Assembly (NCBI GenBank): GCA_026120185.1
Contig: JANUWF010001729.1
Coordinates: 62,001 to 126,000, forward strand
Source of the DNA: Voacanga thouarsii
Lineage: Eukaryota > Streptophyta > Magnoliopsida > Gentianales > Apocynaceae
DNA length: 64,000 bases
Reading direction: 5' to 3'
Part shown: piece by piece, positions 47,248-59,900 of the stretch
Layout: the number at the start of each line of letters is the position of its first letter
Numbering within the stretch: the stretch's first letter is position 1
Notes under the pieces: model-generated
What the model was told of the DNA's origin: nothing
The model's database searches: none
What the model saw: only the letters and a program-made list of their open reading frames with translations
Made by a program: the position numbers and the translations under genes

Positions 47248-50200
47248 TGTAACAGCCCACTACCTATGCCCTATTAGGGCTAAGGATGTCGCCCCATCCA
47301 TAGGACAAGGGGTGTTTATAACTAGAACACACAAAATAAAATAAAAGAAATAATTCAAAATTAAACATATTACAACCTAACAATATATGAACAAATTAAA
47401 AAATAAATGTCTGCTATTGTCTCTCAAAAGAAATACATTGGAAGCATGATAATGTGTCTTCAAAACATAGGCAACTCTCTAGCTAATAACCTTCACAGTA
47501 GGATTGACCTGAAAACATGGTATAAAAGGTGGTGAGACATAAATCTCAGTAAGCCTGTGAGTGCTTTAAGTGTTTCAACTAAAACAGTTCATGTACGCAA
47601 GTTGTAAAAGTTTCATAAAAGAAAGTGCTGGCAAGCCTCAAATAAATTTCATAAATGAAAAGTGGTGTTTTGCTTTCCAAACATACATATGCACAATAAA
47701 TACAACCACTCAAAATAGGTAGCCATGGCACCACACTTTGTGCACCATGACAATATAACGATCAGAATGCCACACTTTGTGCATACTGACACAAGATAGA
47801 TGTACGGCCTACCGGGTAAGAAACTACTCCATCTCTACACCCAAACTTACCTGTTGTCCCCTCCAGAAATACACAATCCACTTAAATGAACTTGCTAGCT
47901 CGAACCAGTATGACCTACAGGACTGGCATCCTATCAGGGAAAGACTCACGCCACAGAGGTGGCCACCTACTGAGAGATTTACCCTAACCTTTCAAAGACT
48001 AATCCTAGCAGTCTACCCTTATTCGGTACTCAACTTTACTTGTCCCACTTGGGAGGAAAAAGATCATACAATGATTCACTTGGAAATAGAAATTATTGTT
48101 TCCAAAATTCTTGCCAAAATTAGGTTTTTAGGAAAAGTTTAGCGTTTGGTGTGAAATTATTTGTTTAACTTTAAATGGTTTGCTTGACTGAAACAAAAAG
48201 AAAAATAGTTCATAATTGCCTTTACAGTACAAATACTCATATACATTGAGTTTGACTTGCCACAATAACTTTGGTCTTCAAATGGTTTCATACAGGAACT
48301 TACCTGATATTTTGCTCTTCTCGAGTTCAAAAGTCTTCCAAAGTCAACCTAACCCTGCCTGGGGTAAACACAAGGTATAAGACAATATCCAGACCATATT
48401 TGCCTTAAATAAATAACTCATAGTTCAACTACTCACAACCACAACTAACTATGACCATAATGTCCTAGACTTTAATACTAGTTGATAAAATATTTTATAA
48501 AATAAACTAGCTTGATAAGTTAAAATGAATAGGTGCTATAGAATAAATAATAAATAATAGGCAATATTGCTAATAAATAAAATTAGTGTTTAAGAATGAA
48601 TAATAATAAATCCTAAATATTGTTGGTAATTATTAATATTTAAAAAGTATTATTATAAATAATAAATTACACTAAATTTTTAATTAATAATTAATATAAA
48701 ATAAATACCCATTAAAATGAATTATACTTAATTTTAATTAATAAATAATAAATAATATTTATGTATATAGATAAAGTTTTAGTAAGGGTAATTAATATTG
48801 TCTACAAGGTCATTTGATATTAATTAATTTCAATATTTTATTATTTATTTTTTAATAAAATGTTTTATTTATTTAACTCATAAAATAAGAATATTTTAAA
48901 TAATACTCTATTTCAAACCTACCTAATGGATTTTCGAATTTATAGATTAAATTGACTAATAATTCTAATTAAATTAATAACAATAATGTTAATAAAAATA
49001 ATTCTAGGATTAATAAAAATAGTTCTTACAATAATTTCTAGTTGTTAGAGAGATCCATTAACATATTTTCACATAATACATGCTAATCTATCCATGAACA
49101 TAGTCTACCACATGGAAGATCTTCAAGTAGGCATAACATCATCTATGGCTTTATTGAAAAATAAGAACATAAATGCCTAATACACAATGGTGTCATAATA
49201 TCCAACATGCATAAAAACATTCATAAATCTCCTTCATCATGATGAACATATAATGATTCAAAAGCAAAATCTATAAGGTATAATCGTTCATTCCAACTCT
49301 CATATCCTAATTCCATCCCCTTCATCCGCATACATAAACTCAGCCTCTACTTTATTCAATAATCCTATCAACATCTAGGAGTCTTGATTCTAAAAATTAA
49401 AAGGGGAGATTAAGGATAAATACTTGATTGATGCTCGTTTGATGAAGGACTCTCCTTGCTAAGTGAAGATCCTGCAGTACTTGATGGCCTTTTAGTAGTT
49501 CGAAAGTAGCCATGGTTGATCATCACCATTTCGGCCAAGAGAGAAGGAGAGTGTGAGAAAGAGACGAATGAGAGTAGAGATGGATAATAGAGATTGAATA
49601 GAAGAAGAAGAAGAAGAAGATGGAGATTGTTCTTATTTTACCTTTTGGTGTTCTTTGAATCTTCAACAAAAAAGGTTGGTTTGATCCGTTTGGAAATTCA
49701 ACTTTGTGTGATTCAGTGTTATAAAGTGCAGAAATGATGTACATAGGTTGAATATGGATGATCTAGAGTGTTTGGGAGTGATTGGAGGTGTTTAGGATTG
49801 GTTTAGGCTTGAAGATGTGAAATGTGTGTTCTTGGTGTTTCTGAGAGAGTTTGAGAGAAAATGGATTTTGAGTGTGGCTGGAATTATGATGGCTGAATGG
49901 CCTAGTGCGGAAGGAGTTTTCGGCTATCAAGAATGAGAGAGAAGGTTTTAAGATTTTTTTGAAATTCAAATGGAAGAAAAGGTGGAGTTGTTTGAGAATT
50001 AAGTTTAGTTAATGGAGTTTGCTCTTGGAAGGTCTCTTGTTCTTCAATGATGTATGGCTGAATTAGCCAGGTTTTAATCAAAGAATGAAGAGTTTTTCAG
50101 ACCTAAGGCTGGCCGAAAATGGTCTTATATTGGTAGAGGAATTTCTGGTTTTATCACTTTGCTATGGAGTGTTTTAATGGAACAAAATCTGAAATTTAGT

Positions 50201-51471
50201 TTGAAGTTTGAACAAGTTTTGGATAGAGTAATCTTAGGAGCTTTTGGAGGTATGATCATGGAGTCCTAATATTCAAGATTGGTGTGGAGGCCAAGATGTT
50301 CAGTTGATTGCAGTACAAGGTTCGAATTTCAGTGGGTTTTGGTGAAGAATTTCGGCCTTAGCCTTGAAAAGACAAGCTGGAATTTAAGCTTCAAAAACAC
50401 TTGGAATTGAAATGGTTTTGGTGTGGAATTTTTTTGTTCTCTTTGGCACGATTATGCAGCTGAATTGTTAGGGTGTTTGAAGGTCTTTTAATGGTGGTTT
50501 TCCAGCCTTCATCTTGAAGAAAAATAGAGGAAGTTCCAGCTATTCTTATCTTCTAACGATGGCTTCAAATTCCATGTTTAATGTGGCTAGTTTGCTGCAA
50601 CAAAATTCTGGTTTGGACTGTTTGTACCGTTCTGAAAATTTACTGAATTTTCAGCCGTCAACCTTACATAAAATGGCTTGTTTTCTTTTAGAAATTGGGT
50701 AGGAAAGCTGGTTGAAGATTTCAAAAACAGCCTTGAAGGAATTTGGGAAAATTTTCCAGATTTTTCTTACCAAAACATGAACAAGATGAAGATAAAGTTT
50801 GAAGGAATAGCTATGGTGTTTTCTTTTCCTTGGAATCCCTACCTAATTTCCCTCCTCACTTTTGTCCATCTCTATCTCACAAGAGTTGGGATTTTTGAAT
50901 TCTAAGCTTAGGAATTATCACAGAATTTTTATGATTAAAAACGGATTAAAGAATTAACGGTAGTATAAATTTTAAAGATGTTAGGACAAGGCTAACAAAA
51001 TTAAAGGGGATAAGAATTCTTCTAGAATTCTTTTTAGGACAAGACCACATGATCAAGACATTACCATCATGTCTTCCTTAAGACAACATTCCTATCTTTA
51101 AGGAATGTAAGAAAAATGAAAATTCAAACATAGATAATATAATTATGAATAAAACTTAAGTGATGGGATTTGAACTCAAGACCTTAAAGATTAAATCACA
51201 AAACTCTAACCACTTAACCATACTAACTATTGTTCTTATTTTCTCACCCAAATATTCTTCTTATATATACCTCAAGCCATCTTCCTATTTTAACTTCAAT
51301 CAAAATTACCTTTTTACCTTTTCTACCCAACAAGTATAACTAAGCTAATTAACCTATAAACCGCAATTCTAAGGTACATAAAATCATTCAAAAATGTATA
51401 TTTTTTGCATGATGACATGATATGCATCCCATCCCCCTTACTCTAGGGTTGGCTTTAGGTGGGGTTTCACA
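47248..51471 (-). repeat. Tekay-like 3' LTR
   Basis: 4.2 kb, plus-strand TGTAACAGCCC to GGGGTTTCACA. It aligns with 56909-61150 end to end with scattered substitutions and a few indels. It includes a CACACTTTGTGCA repeat pair (47731 and 47768), a very AT-rich middle (48480-49000), an (AAG)n run at 49600-49620 and a tRNA-like block at 51160-51222. Open frames at 47777-48142, 49523-49969 and 50514-50905 recur in the other LTR because of copying and have no family resemblance. Confidence 0.88.
51160..51222 (-). repeat. tRNA-like A/B-box block in the 3' LTR
   Basis: Minus-strand TGGTTAAGTGGTTAGAG (51220-51204) matches the A-box consensus exactly. GAGTTCAAATCCC (51177-51165) resembles the B box with two mismatches. 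It lies about 250 nt inside the LTR on the transcribed strand. A cloverleaf is not obvious, so it is tRNA-derived rather than a tRNA gene. Confidence 0.5.
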
Positions 51472-51482
51472 TCCTCCCCTCC
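51472..51482 (-). promoter_or_regulatory. Polypurine tract of the Tekay-like element
   Basis: Minus-strand AAGGAGGGGAGGA lies directly before the LTR start TGTGAAACC. It is the expected plus-strand primer and confirms minus orientation. Confidence 0.8.
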
Positions 51483-51519
51483 TTAGAAGAATTTCATCCG
51501 AAATTCAAGCGTATCTTTA

Positions 51520-54500
51520 TCACAGGCTGGGATACTTCCGTTTTACTCACTCTTCCGTTTCCCATGTGGCATCTTGCATGCCATGATGTTCCCATTGTAC
51601 CTTTACTATAGGAATCTGCTTATTCCAGAGAGTCTTGATACTTTGGTCCACAATTCTTACGGGTTTCTCCACGTATCTCAAGTCGGGTTGTAATGCCAAC
51701 GGTTCATCATTCAAAACATGTCCAAGGTCGGCATTGTACGTCTTCAACTGAGACACATGGAATACATCGTGTATTCCCGTCAACCCATCTGGTAAATCCA
51801 GTCGGTATGCCACCAATCGAATTCTTTCTTTTATAAAAAACAATCCCAAATATCTCAAATTTAGCTTCCCACCTTTCGAGTGCTTCAGGATTCCTCTATT
51901 CAATGTCAATCTCAAGAACACGCTATTTCCTACTTGAAATTCCAACTCCCTTCGCCTATTGTCTACATAACCCTTTTGTCAGCTCTGTGCCACCTTCAAC
52001 CTTTCTCTGATCAGTTTTACCTTATCTAACATTTCTTGAATGCAGACTTCTCCAGACTTGCTTATGTGGCCGTCTTCCCGACCAACTCCAGTATAGAGGT
52101 ACTTGACACTTACGTCCATACAATGCTTCATACGGGGCCATTCCAATCGAAGACTGATAGCTATTATTGTAAGTCAATTCCACATTCAATCTACTTATCC
52201 ATGAAATCCAATACGCAAGCTCTTAACATGTCTTTCAATATTTGAATAACCATTTCTGACTGACCATCGGTTTGTAGATGCACCGTTGTATTGAACTTTA
52301 GACTAGAACCCATTGATTCCTAAAAATTGCCCCAAAATCGGGATGTAAATCTTAGGTCTCAGTCGGACACAATACTTAAAGGCACTTCATGCAATCTGAC
52401 TATTTCCCATACATAGGTTTGAGCTAACTTCTTCATTGAATCCCTTACGTTTACGGGTATGAAATGTACTGACTTGGTCAATCTATCTACCACTACCCAT
52501 ATGGCATCCTTTTGGGTCATTTCCATAAGGAGTCCAGTAACAAAGTCCATGGTTACCTCTTCCCATTTCCACTCAGGTATCGGTAATGGTTGCAATAATC
52601 CTGCCGACTTCTTGTACTCTACTTTAACTTTCTGACATGTTAGACACGTGAAGACATACTTAACCATGTTCCTCTTCATTCTGGGCCACTAATAAGCCTT
52701 GTTCAGATCTTGATACATTTTTACCTCTCCCGGATGATTAGTGTACTTGCTTTTATACACCTCCTCCAAAATCCTATCCTTCAGCTGGTGCTCATCAAGT
52801 ACACACAAACGATCTCGAAAATGTAGAACTCCTACTTCGTCTTGTCAGAAACCACTGTCTTGCTGTTTAAGCTCTTTGTTCTTGAAAAGTTAAAATTCCG
52901 CATTACTTTGCTGAGCTTCGATGATTTCCCGCCTTAGGTCCGGTATCAATCTCAGGTTGCTAACAATAATCCTTTCTTCTTGCACTTTCGTCCTTCTATC
53001 CAACACTTCTTGGACTGCTTGAATCTCATGCACTCTCAACCTAGCCATTTTGACTTTACGGCTTAGGGCATCAGCAACAACGTTAGCCTTTCCAAGGTGA
53101 TAGTTGATAGAACAACGATATTCTTCCAAAAATTCCATCCATCTCTGTTGCCTCAAATTTAAGTCCTTCTGGGTGAGGATGTATTTCGGGCTCTTGTGAT
53201 CGGTAAACACTTCATACTCAGTTCCATACAAGTAATGCCGCCATTTCTTTAAAGCAAATACAATGACAGCTAGCTCCAAGTCATGCGTTGGATAATTGAC
53301 TTCATGAGGCTTTAACTTTCTAGAAGCATAGGCGATTACCTTCCTATCCTACATTAATACTGCTCCCATTCCTTCCTTTGAAGCATCAGTTTACAGAGCA
53401 TAAGATTTATCTCTCTCTGGCAAACTCAACATGGGTGATGTCATTAACCTCCACTTTAGCTCTTGGAAACTCTTTTCGCATTTCTCATTCCAAACAAAGG
53501 GTATGTCCTTTCTTAGCAGCCGGGTCATAGGTGATGCTAGCGTTGAGAACCTTTTAATAAAACGCCGATAGTAGCCGACCAGTCCTAAGAAGCTTTGAAT
53601 CTCCGTGATGTTCTCTGGTTGCTTCCAGTCTGAAATTGCTTCAATTTTTGCTAGGTCCACCTTGATTCCATCCTTGGTTGCCACATGGCCAAGGAATGAC
53701 ACACTATCTAGCCAAAATTCACACTTGCTAAATTTGGCATAAAGCTTGTACTCTCTTAACTTCTCCAATACCAGCTTCAAATGTTCTGCATGCTCTTCGG
53801 GACTCTTAGAGTATATGAGTATATAATCGATAAATACCACTACAAACTTGTCCAGGTAAGGTTGGAAAACTCGATGCATCAAATCCATAAACACTGCTGC
53901 TGTATTTGTCACCCCAAAAGGTATCACCACAAACTCGTAGCGACCATATCTTGTGTTGAAGGCCGTCTTCGAAATACCCTCCTCCTTTATCCTCACTTGA
54001 TAATATCCTTGCCTCAAATCCAGTTTGGAATAACAACTGGAGCCTTGTAACTGGTCGAACAGCTCATCAATTAACGGTAAAGGATACTTATACTTGATGG
54101 TCAGGTTGTTTAACCCCCGATAGTCGATACATAACCTCAAGGTCCTATCATTCTTCTTTACAAATAGCACTGGAGCTCCCAAAGGTGATATGCTAGGTCT
54201 TATGTAACCTTACTTAACCAATTCCTCTAGCTGCTCCTTTAATTCCTTCAACTCTGCCGGTGCCATCCGATATGGGGTTCGGGATACCGGTTCTGCTCCT
54301 AGAATTAGATCAAAGGTGAACTCAACTTCTCAGTTGGGAGGTAGAGAAGTGAGTTCCACAGAAAACACATCGGGAAAATCTCTTACCACCTTGGTACCTT
54401 CGAGGGTGCACTAATCCTTCGGCTTGTTTATCACAAGGCCAAATATCCTTGACATCCTTACTTTAACAATTTTCGGGCTTTTGCTCTAGCTATCAAAAAC

Positions 54501-54960
54501 TTCAACTCTTTTACTCGCTTGCCGTTGAACTCCAACACATCTCATCCTGGTCTAATGAACTGGACGGACTTATTCTTATAATCTACTTTAGCCCCATTCT
54601 TAGCTAGCCAATCTATACCCAAAATCAAGTCGTAGTTGTCAATGGCTAAGACTACCAAATCTCCCTCTAAACTTTCTTTCCCCACTTCAATCTTATAATT
54701 CTACACATACCGATCCGCTTGTACTATTTTCCCCAATGGCGTACTCACCAGCAGGGTAAAAAGTAGTTCTGCTCCATCCCAACCCAAATGATATGCACAA
54801 TTCTTGTTTAAATAGGAATGGGTAGATCCAGGATCTATTAATGCATTAAAAAAACAACCTTGGATAGTAAATGTACCTTCCACCACCACTGCATCTGCTC
54901 CAACTTCCTCCCGATTAAGAGCGAAAACTTTTGCTTTCACTTACGGCTTCTGAGTTCCAC
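51520..54960 (-). pseudogene. Tekay-like pol: protease, RT, RNase H, integrase, chromodomain-like tail
   Basis: Minus strand. Protease (54940-54701): ALIDPGSTHSYLNKNCAYHL, the DPGS active site usual in this group. [21 protein letters not shown] (about 54270), then an open block 54182-53391 with [57 protein letters not shown] and [11 protein letters not shown], where the second catalytic Asp of FIDD is Tyr. RNase H (53279-52890): [39 protein letters not shown]. Integrase: zinc-site end CLTCQKVKVEY, core MDFVTGL and WVVVDRLTKSVHFIP, ending SIVSD at 52359. Integrase C-terminus (51945-51547): GNSVFLRLTLNRG, YRLDLPDGLTGIHDVFHVSQL, then a chromodomain-like end VKVQWEHHGMQDATWETEE. TGA 51520-51522 closes the frame. 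Stops and shifts at about 52350, 52680 and 53280-53390. Confidence 0.88.
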
Positions 54961-54999
54961 TTCTGGAGGCTCCCGCAGCATTGGCTCGATTGGCTCCCA

Positions 55000-56061
55000 C
55001 GGTCTGGGTCAGGTTTCCTTGCTTGATTCGAAAAAATTTTGGACAAGCATTTCGCAGATGAATTGGATCTCCACAATTGTAGCATTTTCACTCACTCCCT
55101 TGGACCAACAATTCTTCTCTACGTGACCTTTTTTCCTGCAGTGTCGGCATATTGGAAGATTCTATGCAAGACTAACTGGTGCCGTTCGTACTCGCTTCCC
55201 TTGGTTCTGCCATTGCTAGATGGCAGGTCGCTTATTAGGTTGCTGCCTCTGAAAAGATCTTGGTGGTTGTCTTGGTCGCAAGAAAGGTCTTGGTACTATC
55301 CTGCTGCGATCCTTGTTCTCAGTCCAGGTCGCTGTGTCCACTGCCCTTGAATAACTCATTGGTGGAGAGGGTACCAAAGCCCTTCTCAACTCCTGCCTCA
55401 ATCCTTTAACAAACTGCCTTGTTCGGTTCTGCTTGATATCTACCAACCTTTTACAATATTTTGACAATTAAGTAAAACGAGCAGCATACTGAGCTACAGT
55501 CATACCCCCTTGCTTCAAATTTTGAAACTCGTCTTCCCTTTTTTCCACTATCCACTAAGGGATATATTCTGCTCTGAATACATCCACCAAGTTGGCCCAC
55601 ATCCAATCTTGATATATCATTTCCCAGTCATCTTGGACTCGCTACCACCATGCCCGAGTTGGGCTCCTCAGCCTAAATGCAGCAAATTTCATCATTCGCT
55701 TCTCGGTGTACTAGAGTGTGGAAAAGATGTCCTCCATTTGTTCCACCCACTGCTCTACTTTCTGGTCTTGCTCGGCCTCTCCCAGGAAGGTAGGAAGTTG
55801 AAATTTCAAGAACCTCTCCATTGATTCATCTTCCCCTTTCAGATTCTTTCACTCAGATAGGGTTTGCAGAATCTCAGTCATTTTGTGAAATGCTTGTCCC
55901 ATAGTCACGCTGACAGGTTCTTCCGATCCCACTTCTTGCTCTGGTCCATTTTTATTTCCCCGGTTTGGCAATGACAGTTGAGTTGCATCAAGCTCCGGAG
56001 TCTCAGGTTCAGCCTCAGGAACCTTTCTGCTAGATGTTATTGCATGACGTTTGGGTGCCAT
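55000..56061 (-). pseudogene. Tekay-like gag
   Basis: I place the start at the ATG at 56059-56061 (MAPKRHAITSSRKVPE), because the upstream in-frame ATG at 56127 adds a stretch that looks like leader. Visible parts: VTMGQAFHKMTEILQTLSE (about 55900-55850), a retrotransposon-gag-type capsid with broken frame, and RQFVKGLRQELRRALVP (about 55415-55365). A basic linker with RPRQPPRSFQRQQPNKRP follows, then an intact zinc knuckle ICRHCRKKGHVEKNCW (CX2CX4HX4C) near 55155-55105. The protein would form the particle and bind RNA. Frameshifts and stops between 55849 and 55467 break it. Confidence 0.8.
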
Positions 56062-56325
56062 TCTAAACCATGTCCCAGATAATGAGTTTTTGCATAAAAG
56101 TTTAAAATATTCAAATCGAGCATGCATTCACATTTAGGCTTATGCAAAAGAAAATTTTATGTGAATTTTGCATAAATAATTGCATTTTTCAAGATTAGAG
56201 TACACCAAGTACTCTTATTTGCATAAATTTCAAAATAAAGCATTAAACATAAATAGACTCCTAGCACAGGAGTTTATTAAAAGCTATAAATAAAAAATTC
56301 CTAAGCATAGGAGAACTTAGCCCCT

Positions 56326-56806
56326 CTAATCCTCATTAGAATCTTCGGTGTCAGTATTATACAACCATCCTCCAGTATTCCTAGAAAAATCTATCCCTAC
56401 CCCATTCACGAACTCATAGTCCATTGGCTCCTTCTCGGGTCTCCTAGAACTCTCCCCAGTTTCAACCTGGTTGGGTAGGGGTACAAAAGAAAGGTGTAGA
56501 TGGAGATTCATAGTCTATCTTCCTCTAGTCATCACTATCAACAATCAAATCAATCACGGGGCTAGGTGGAAATAGGATATACTCCATGTCAATTTCATCA
56601 TCCTCACTATCAGTAACTATGTCTATTATAGGTATTGGAGGTGGCTCAATAATCTGAACCTTATCATCACTGCTCTCGTCCAAGGGTATGATTAGTTGAG
56701 GTGCGGATTGCAGTACAGGTTGTGGCACCGGTAAATCTTCCAGGTTGATAGGGATTGGTGGATGCCATTGCTGCCTCTTCCTTGTAGTTCTAATCATTCT
56801 AACCAT
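56326..56806 (-). pseudogene. Acidic reading frame between PBS and gag of the Tekay-like element
   Basis: Two adjoining minus-strand frames: 56806-56525 (MVRMIRTTRKRQQWHPPIPI, LPVPQPVLQSAPQLIIPLDE, then repeats of the type IIDIVTDSEDDEIDMEY and VIDLIVDSDD) and 56511-56326 (SSRRPEKEPMDYEFVNGVGI, FSRNTGGWLYNTDTEDSNED). A single stop or frameshift near 56520 probably splits one gene of about 155-160 codons. A basic N-terminus, a proline-rich middle and acidic SD/ED repeats suggest a nuclear or chromatin-binding protein, but the function is unknown. It lies 100 bp inside the PBS and 265 bp before gag, where most Gypsy elements have only leader. Confidence 0.55.
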
Positions 56807-56892
56807 CCTACATCATAAACAAGCCAGATTAATCAAAATATTTTAATCCTTAATGAAACAAAGCATATGCTACCAATAATTTCCTAAACCTA

Positions 56893-56906
56893 GGTCTTTA
56901 ATACCA
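56893..56906 (-). promoter_or_regulatory. Primer-binding site of the Tekay-like element
   Basis: Minus-strand TGGTATTAAAGACC, two to three mismatches from the Met-initiator site TGGTATCAGAGCC, lies 2 nt after the LTR end GGTGTTACA. Confidence 0.75.
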
Positions 56907-56908
56907 CT

Positions 56909-59900
56909 TGTAACACCCCACTCCCTATGCCCCATTAGGGCTGGGGATGTTACCCCATCCATAGGACAATGAGACTTTATAACTAGCACACACAAAATAA
57001 AATAAAAGAAATAATTCAAAATTAAACTTATTACAACCCAGCAAAACATGAAGAAATTCAAAAATAAATGTCTGTTATTGTCTCTCAAAAGAAATACATA
57101 GGAAGCAAAACAAAGAGTCTTTAAAACATAGGCAATTCTCTAGCTAATAACCTTCACAACATGATCGACCTGAAAACATGGTATAAAAGGTGGTGAGACA
57201 TAAATCTTAGTAGGCTCGTGTGTGCTTTGAGTGTTTCAGGTAAAACAGTTCATGTATGCAAGTTGTAAAAGTTTCATAAAAAAAGTAGTGGCAAGCCTCA
57301 AATAAACTTCATAAATGAAGAGTGGTGTTTTGTTTTCCAAACATACGTGTGCACAATAAATACAACAACTCAAAATAGGTAGCCATGGCACCACACTTTG
57401 TGCACCATGACAATATAACGATCAGAATGCCACACCTTATACATACTGACATAAGATAGATGTACAGCCTACCGGGTGAGATACTACTCCATCTCTACAC
57501 CCAAACTTACCGGTTGTCCACTCCAAAAATACACAACCCACTTGACTGAACTTGCTAACTCAGACAGGTATGACCTACAGATGGCATCCTATTTGGGAAG
57601 GACTCGCCCCTCAGAGGTGGCTACCTACTGAGAGACTTATCGTAACCCTTCAAAGACTAGTCCAATCAATCTACCCTTATTGAGTACTCAACGTTGCTTG
57701 TCCTACTTGGGAGGAAAAAGATCATACAATGATTCACTTGGAAATAGCAATTATGGTTTCCAAAATTCTTGCCAAAATTAGGTTTTTAGGAAAAGTTTAG
57801 CGTTTAGTGTGAAATTGTTTGTTTAACTTTAAATGGTTTACTTAATTGAAACAAAAAGGAAAATTGCCCATAATTGCCTTTACAGTATAAATACTCGTAT
57901 ACATTGAGTTTGACTTGCCACAATAACTTTGATCTTCAAATGGTTTCATGCAGGAACTTACTTGATCTTTTGCTCTTCTCAAGTTCAAAAGTCTTCCAAG
58001 GTCAACCTAACCCTGCCTGGGGTAAACACAAGGTATAAGACAATATCCAGACCATATTTGCCTTAAATAAATAACTCCTAATTCAACTAGTCACAACCAC
58101 AACTAACCGTGACCATAATGTCCTAAGCTTTAATACTAGTTGATAAAATATTTTATAAAATAAACTAGCTTGATAAGTTAAAATGAATGGGTGCTATAAC
58201 ATAAATAATAATAAGTTATAGTTTCAAATAATAAATAATGAGTAATATTGCTAATAAATAAAATTAGTGTTGAAGAATGAATAATAATAAATCCTAAATA
58301 ATATTAGTAATTAGTAATATTTAAATAGTATTATTATAAAAAATAAATTACACTAAATTTTTAATTAATAATTAATAATTAATAAATACTCGTTAAAATT
58401 AATTATACTTAATTTTAATTAATAAATAATAAATAATATTTATGGATATAAATAAAAGTTTTAGTAAGGCTAATTAATATGGTCTACAAGGTCATTTGAT
58501 ATTAATTAATTCTAATATTTTATTAATTATTTTTTAATAAAATATTTTATTTATTTAACTCATAAAATAAGAATATTTTAAATAATACTCTATTTCAAAC
58601 CTACCTAATGGTTTTTCGAATTTATAGATTAAATTGACTAATAATTCTAATTAAATTAATAACAATAATGTTAATAAAAATAATTCTAGGATTAATAAAA
58701 ATAGTTCTTACAATAATTTCTAGTTGTTAGAGAGATCCATTAACATATTTTCACATAATACATGCTAATCTATCCATGAACATAGTCTACCACATGGATG
58801 ATCTTCAAGTAGGCATAACATCATCTATGGCTTTATTGAAAAATAAGAACATAAAGGCCTAATCCACAATGGTGTCATAATATCTAACATGGATAAAAAC
58901 ATTCATAAATCTCCTTCATCATGATGAACATATAATGATTTAAAAGCAAAATCTATAAGGTATAATCATTCATTCCAACTCTCATGTCCTAATTCCATCC
59001 CCTTCATCTCCATACATAAACTCAGCCTCTACTTTATTCAATCATCCTATCAACATCTAGGAGTCTTGATTCTAAAAACTAAAAAGGGAGATTAAGGAAA
59101 AATACTTGATTGATGCTCGTTTGATGAAGGACTCTCATTGGTTAGTGAAGATCCTGCAGTACTTGATGGCCTTTTAGTAGTTCGAAAGTAGCCATGGTTG
59201 ATCATCACCATTTCGGCCAAGAGAGAAGGAGAGTGTGAGAAAGAGACGAATGAGAGTAGAGATGGATAATAGAGATTGAATAGAAGAAGAAGAAGAACAT
59301 GGAGATTGTTCTTATTTTACCTTTTGGTGTTCTTTGAATCTTCAACAAAAAAGGTTGGTTTGATCCGTTTGGAAATTCAACTTTGTGTGATTCAGTGTTA
59401 TAAAGTGCAGAAATGACGTACATAGGTTGAATATGGATGATCTAGAGTGTTTAGGAGTGATTGGAGGTGTTTAGGATTGGTTTAGGCTTGAAGATGTGAA
59501 ATGTGTGTTCTTGGTGTTTCTGAGAGAGTTTGAGAGAAAATGGATTTTGAGTGTGGCTGGAATTATGATGGCTGAATGGCCTAGTGTGGAAGGAGTTTTC
59601 GGCTATCAAGAATGAGAGAGAAGGTTTTAAGATTTTTTTGAAATTCAAATGGAAGAAAAGGTGGAGTTGTTTGAGATTTAAGTTTAGTTAATGGAGTTTG
59701 CTCTTGGAAGGTCTCTTGTTCTTCAATGGTGTGTGGCTGAATTAGCCAAGTTTTAATCAAAGAATGAAGAGTTTTTCAGACCTAAGGCTGGCCGAAAATG
59801 GTCTTATATTGGTAGAGGATTTTCTGGTTTTATCACTTTGCTATGGAGTGTTTTAATGGAACAAAATCTGAAATTTAGTTTGAAGTTTGAACAAGTTTTG

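Noticed and set aside
49523..50905. Open frames conserved between 49523-50905 and 59205-60392, which look like conserved small proteins
   Set aside because: Both copies lie in the two LTRs of one element, so conservation is due to LTR duplication. The more diverged solo LTR at 28103-32325 does not keep the frames.
51160..51222. A functional tRNA gene in the LTR
   Set aside because: A and B boxes are present, but I could not build a convincing acceptor stem or anticodon arm, and the B box has two mismatches. Kept as a tRNA-like block only.
53781..54050. 89-codon plus-strand frame
   Set aside because: Antisense shadow of the Tekay RT. The same applies to 3605-3904 (antisense of Copia B gag) and 54860-55350 (antisense of Tekay gag-protease).
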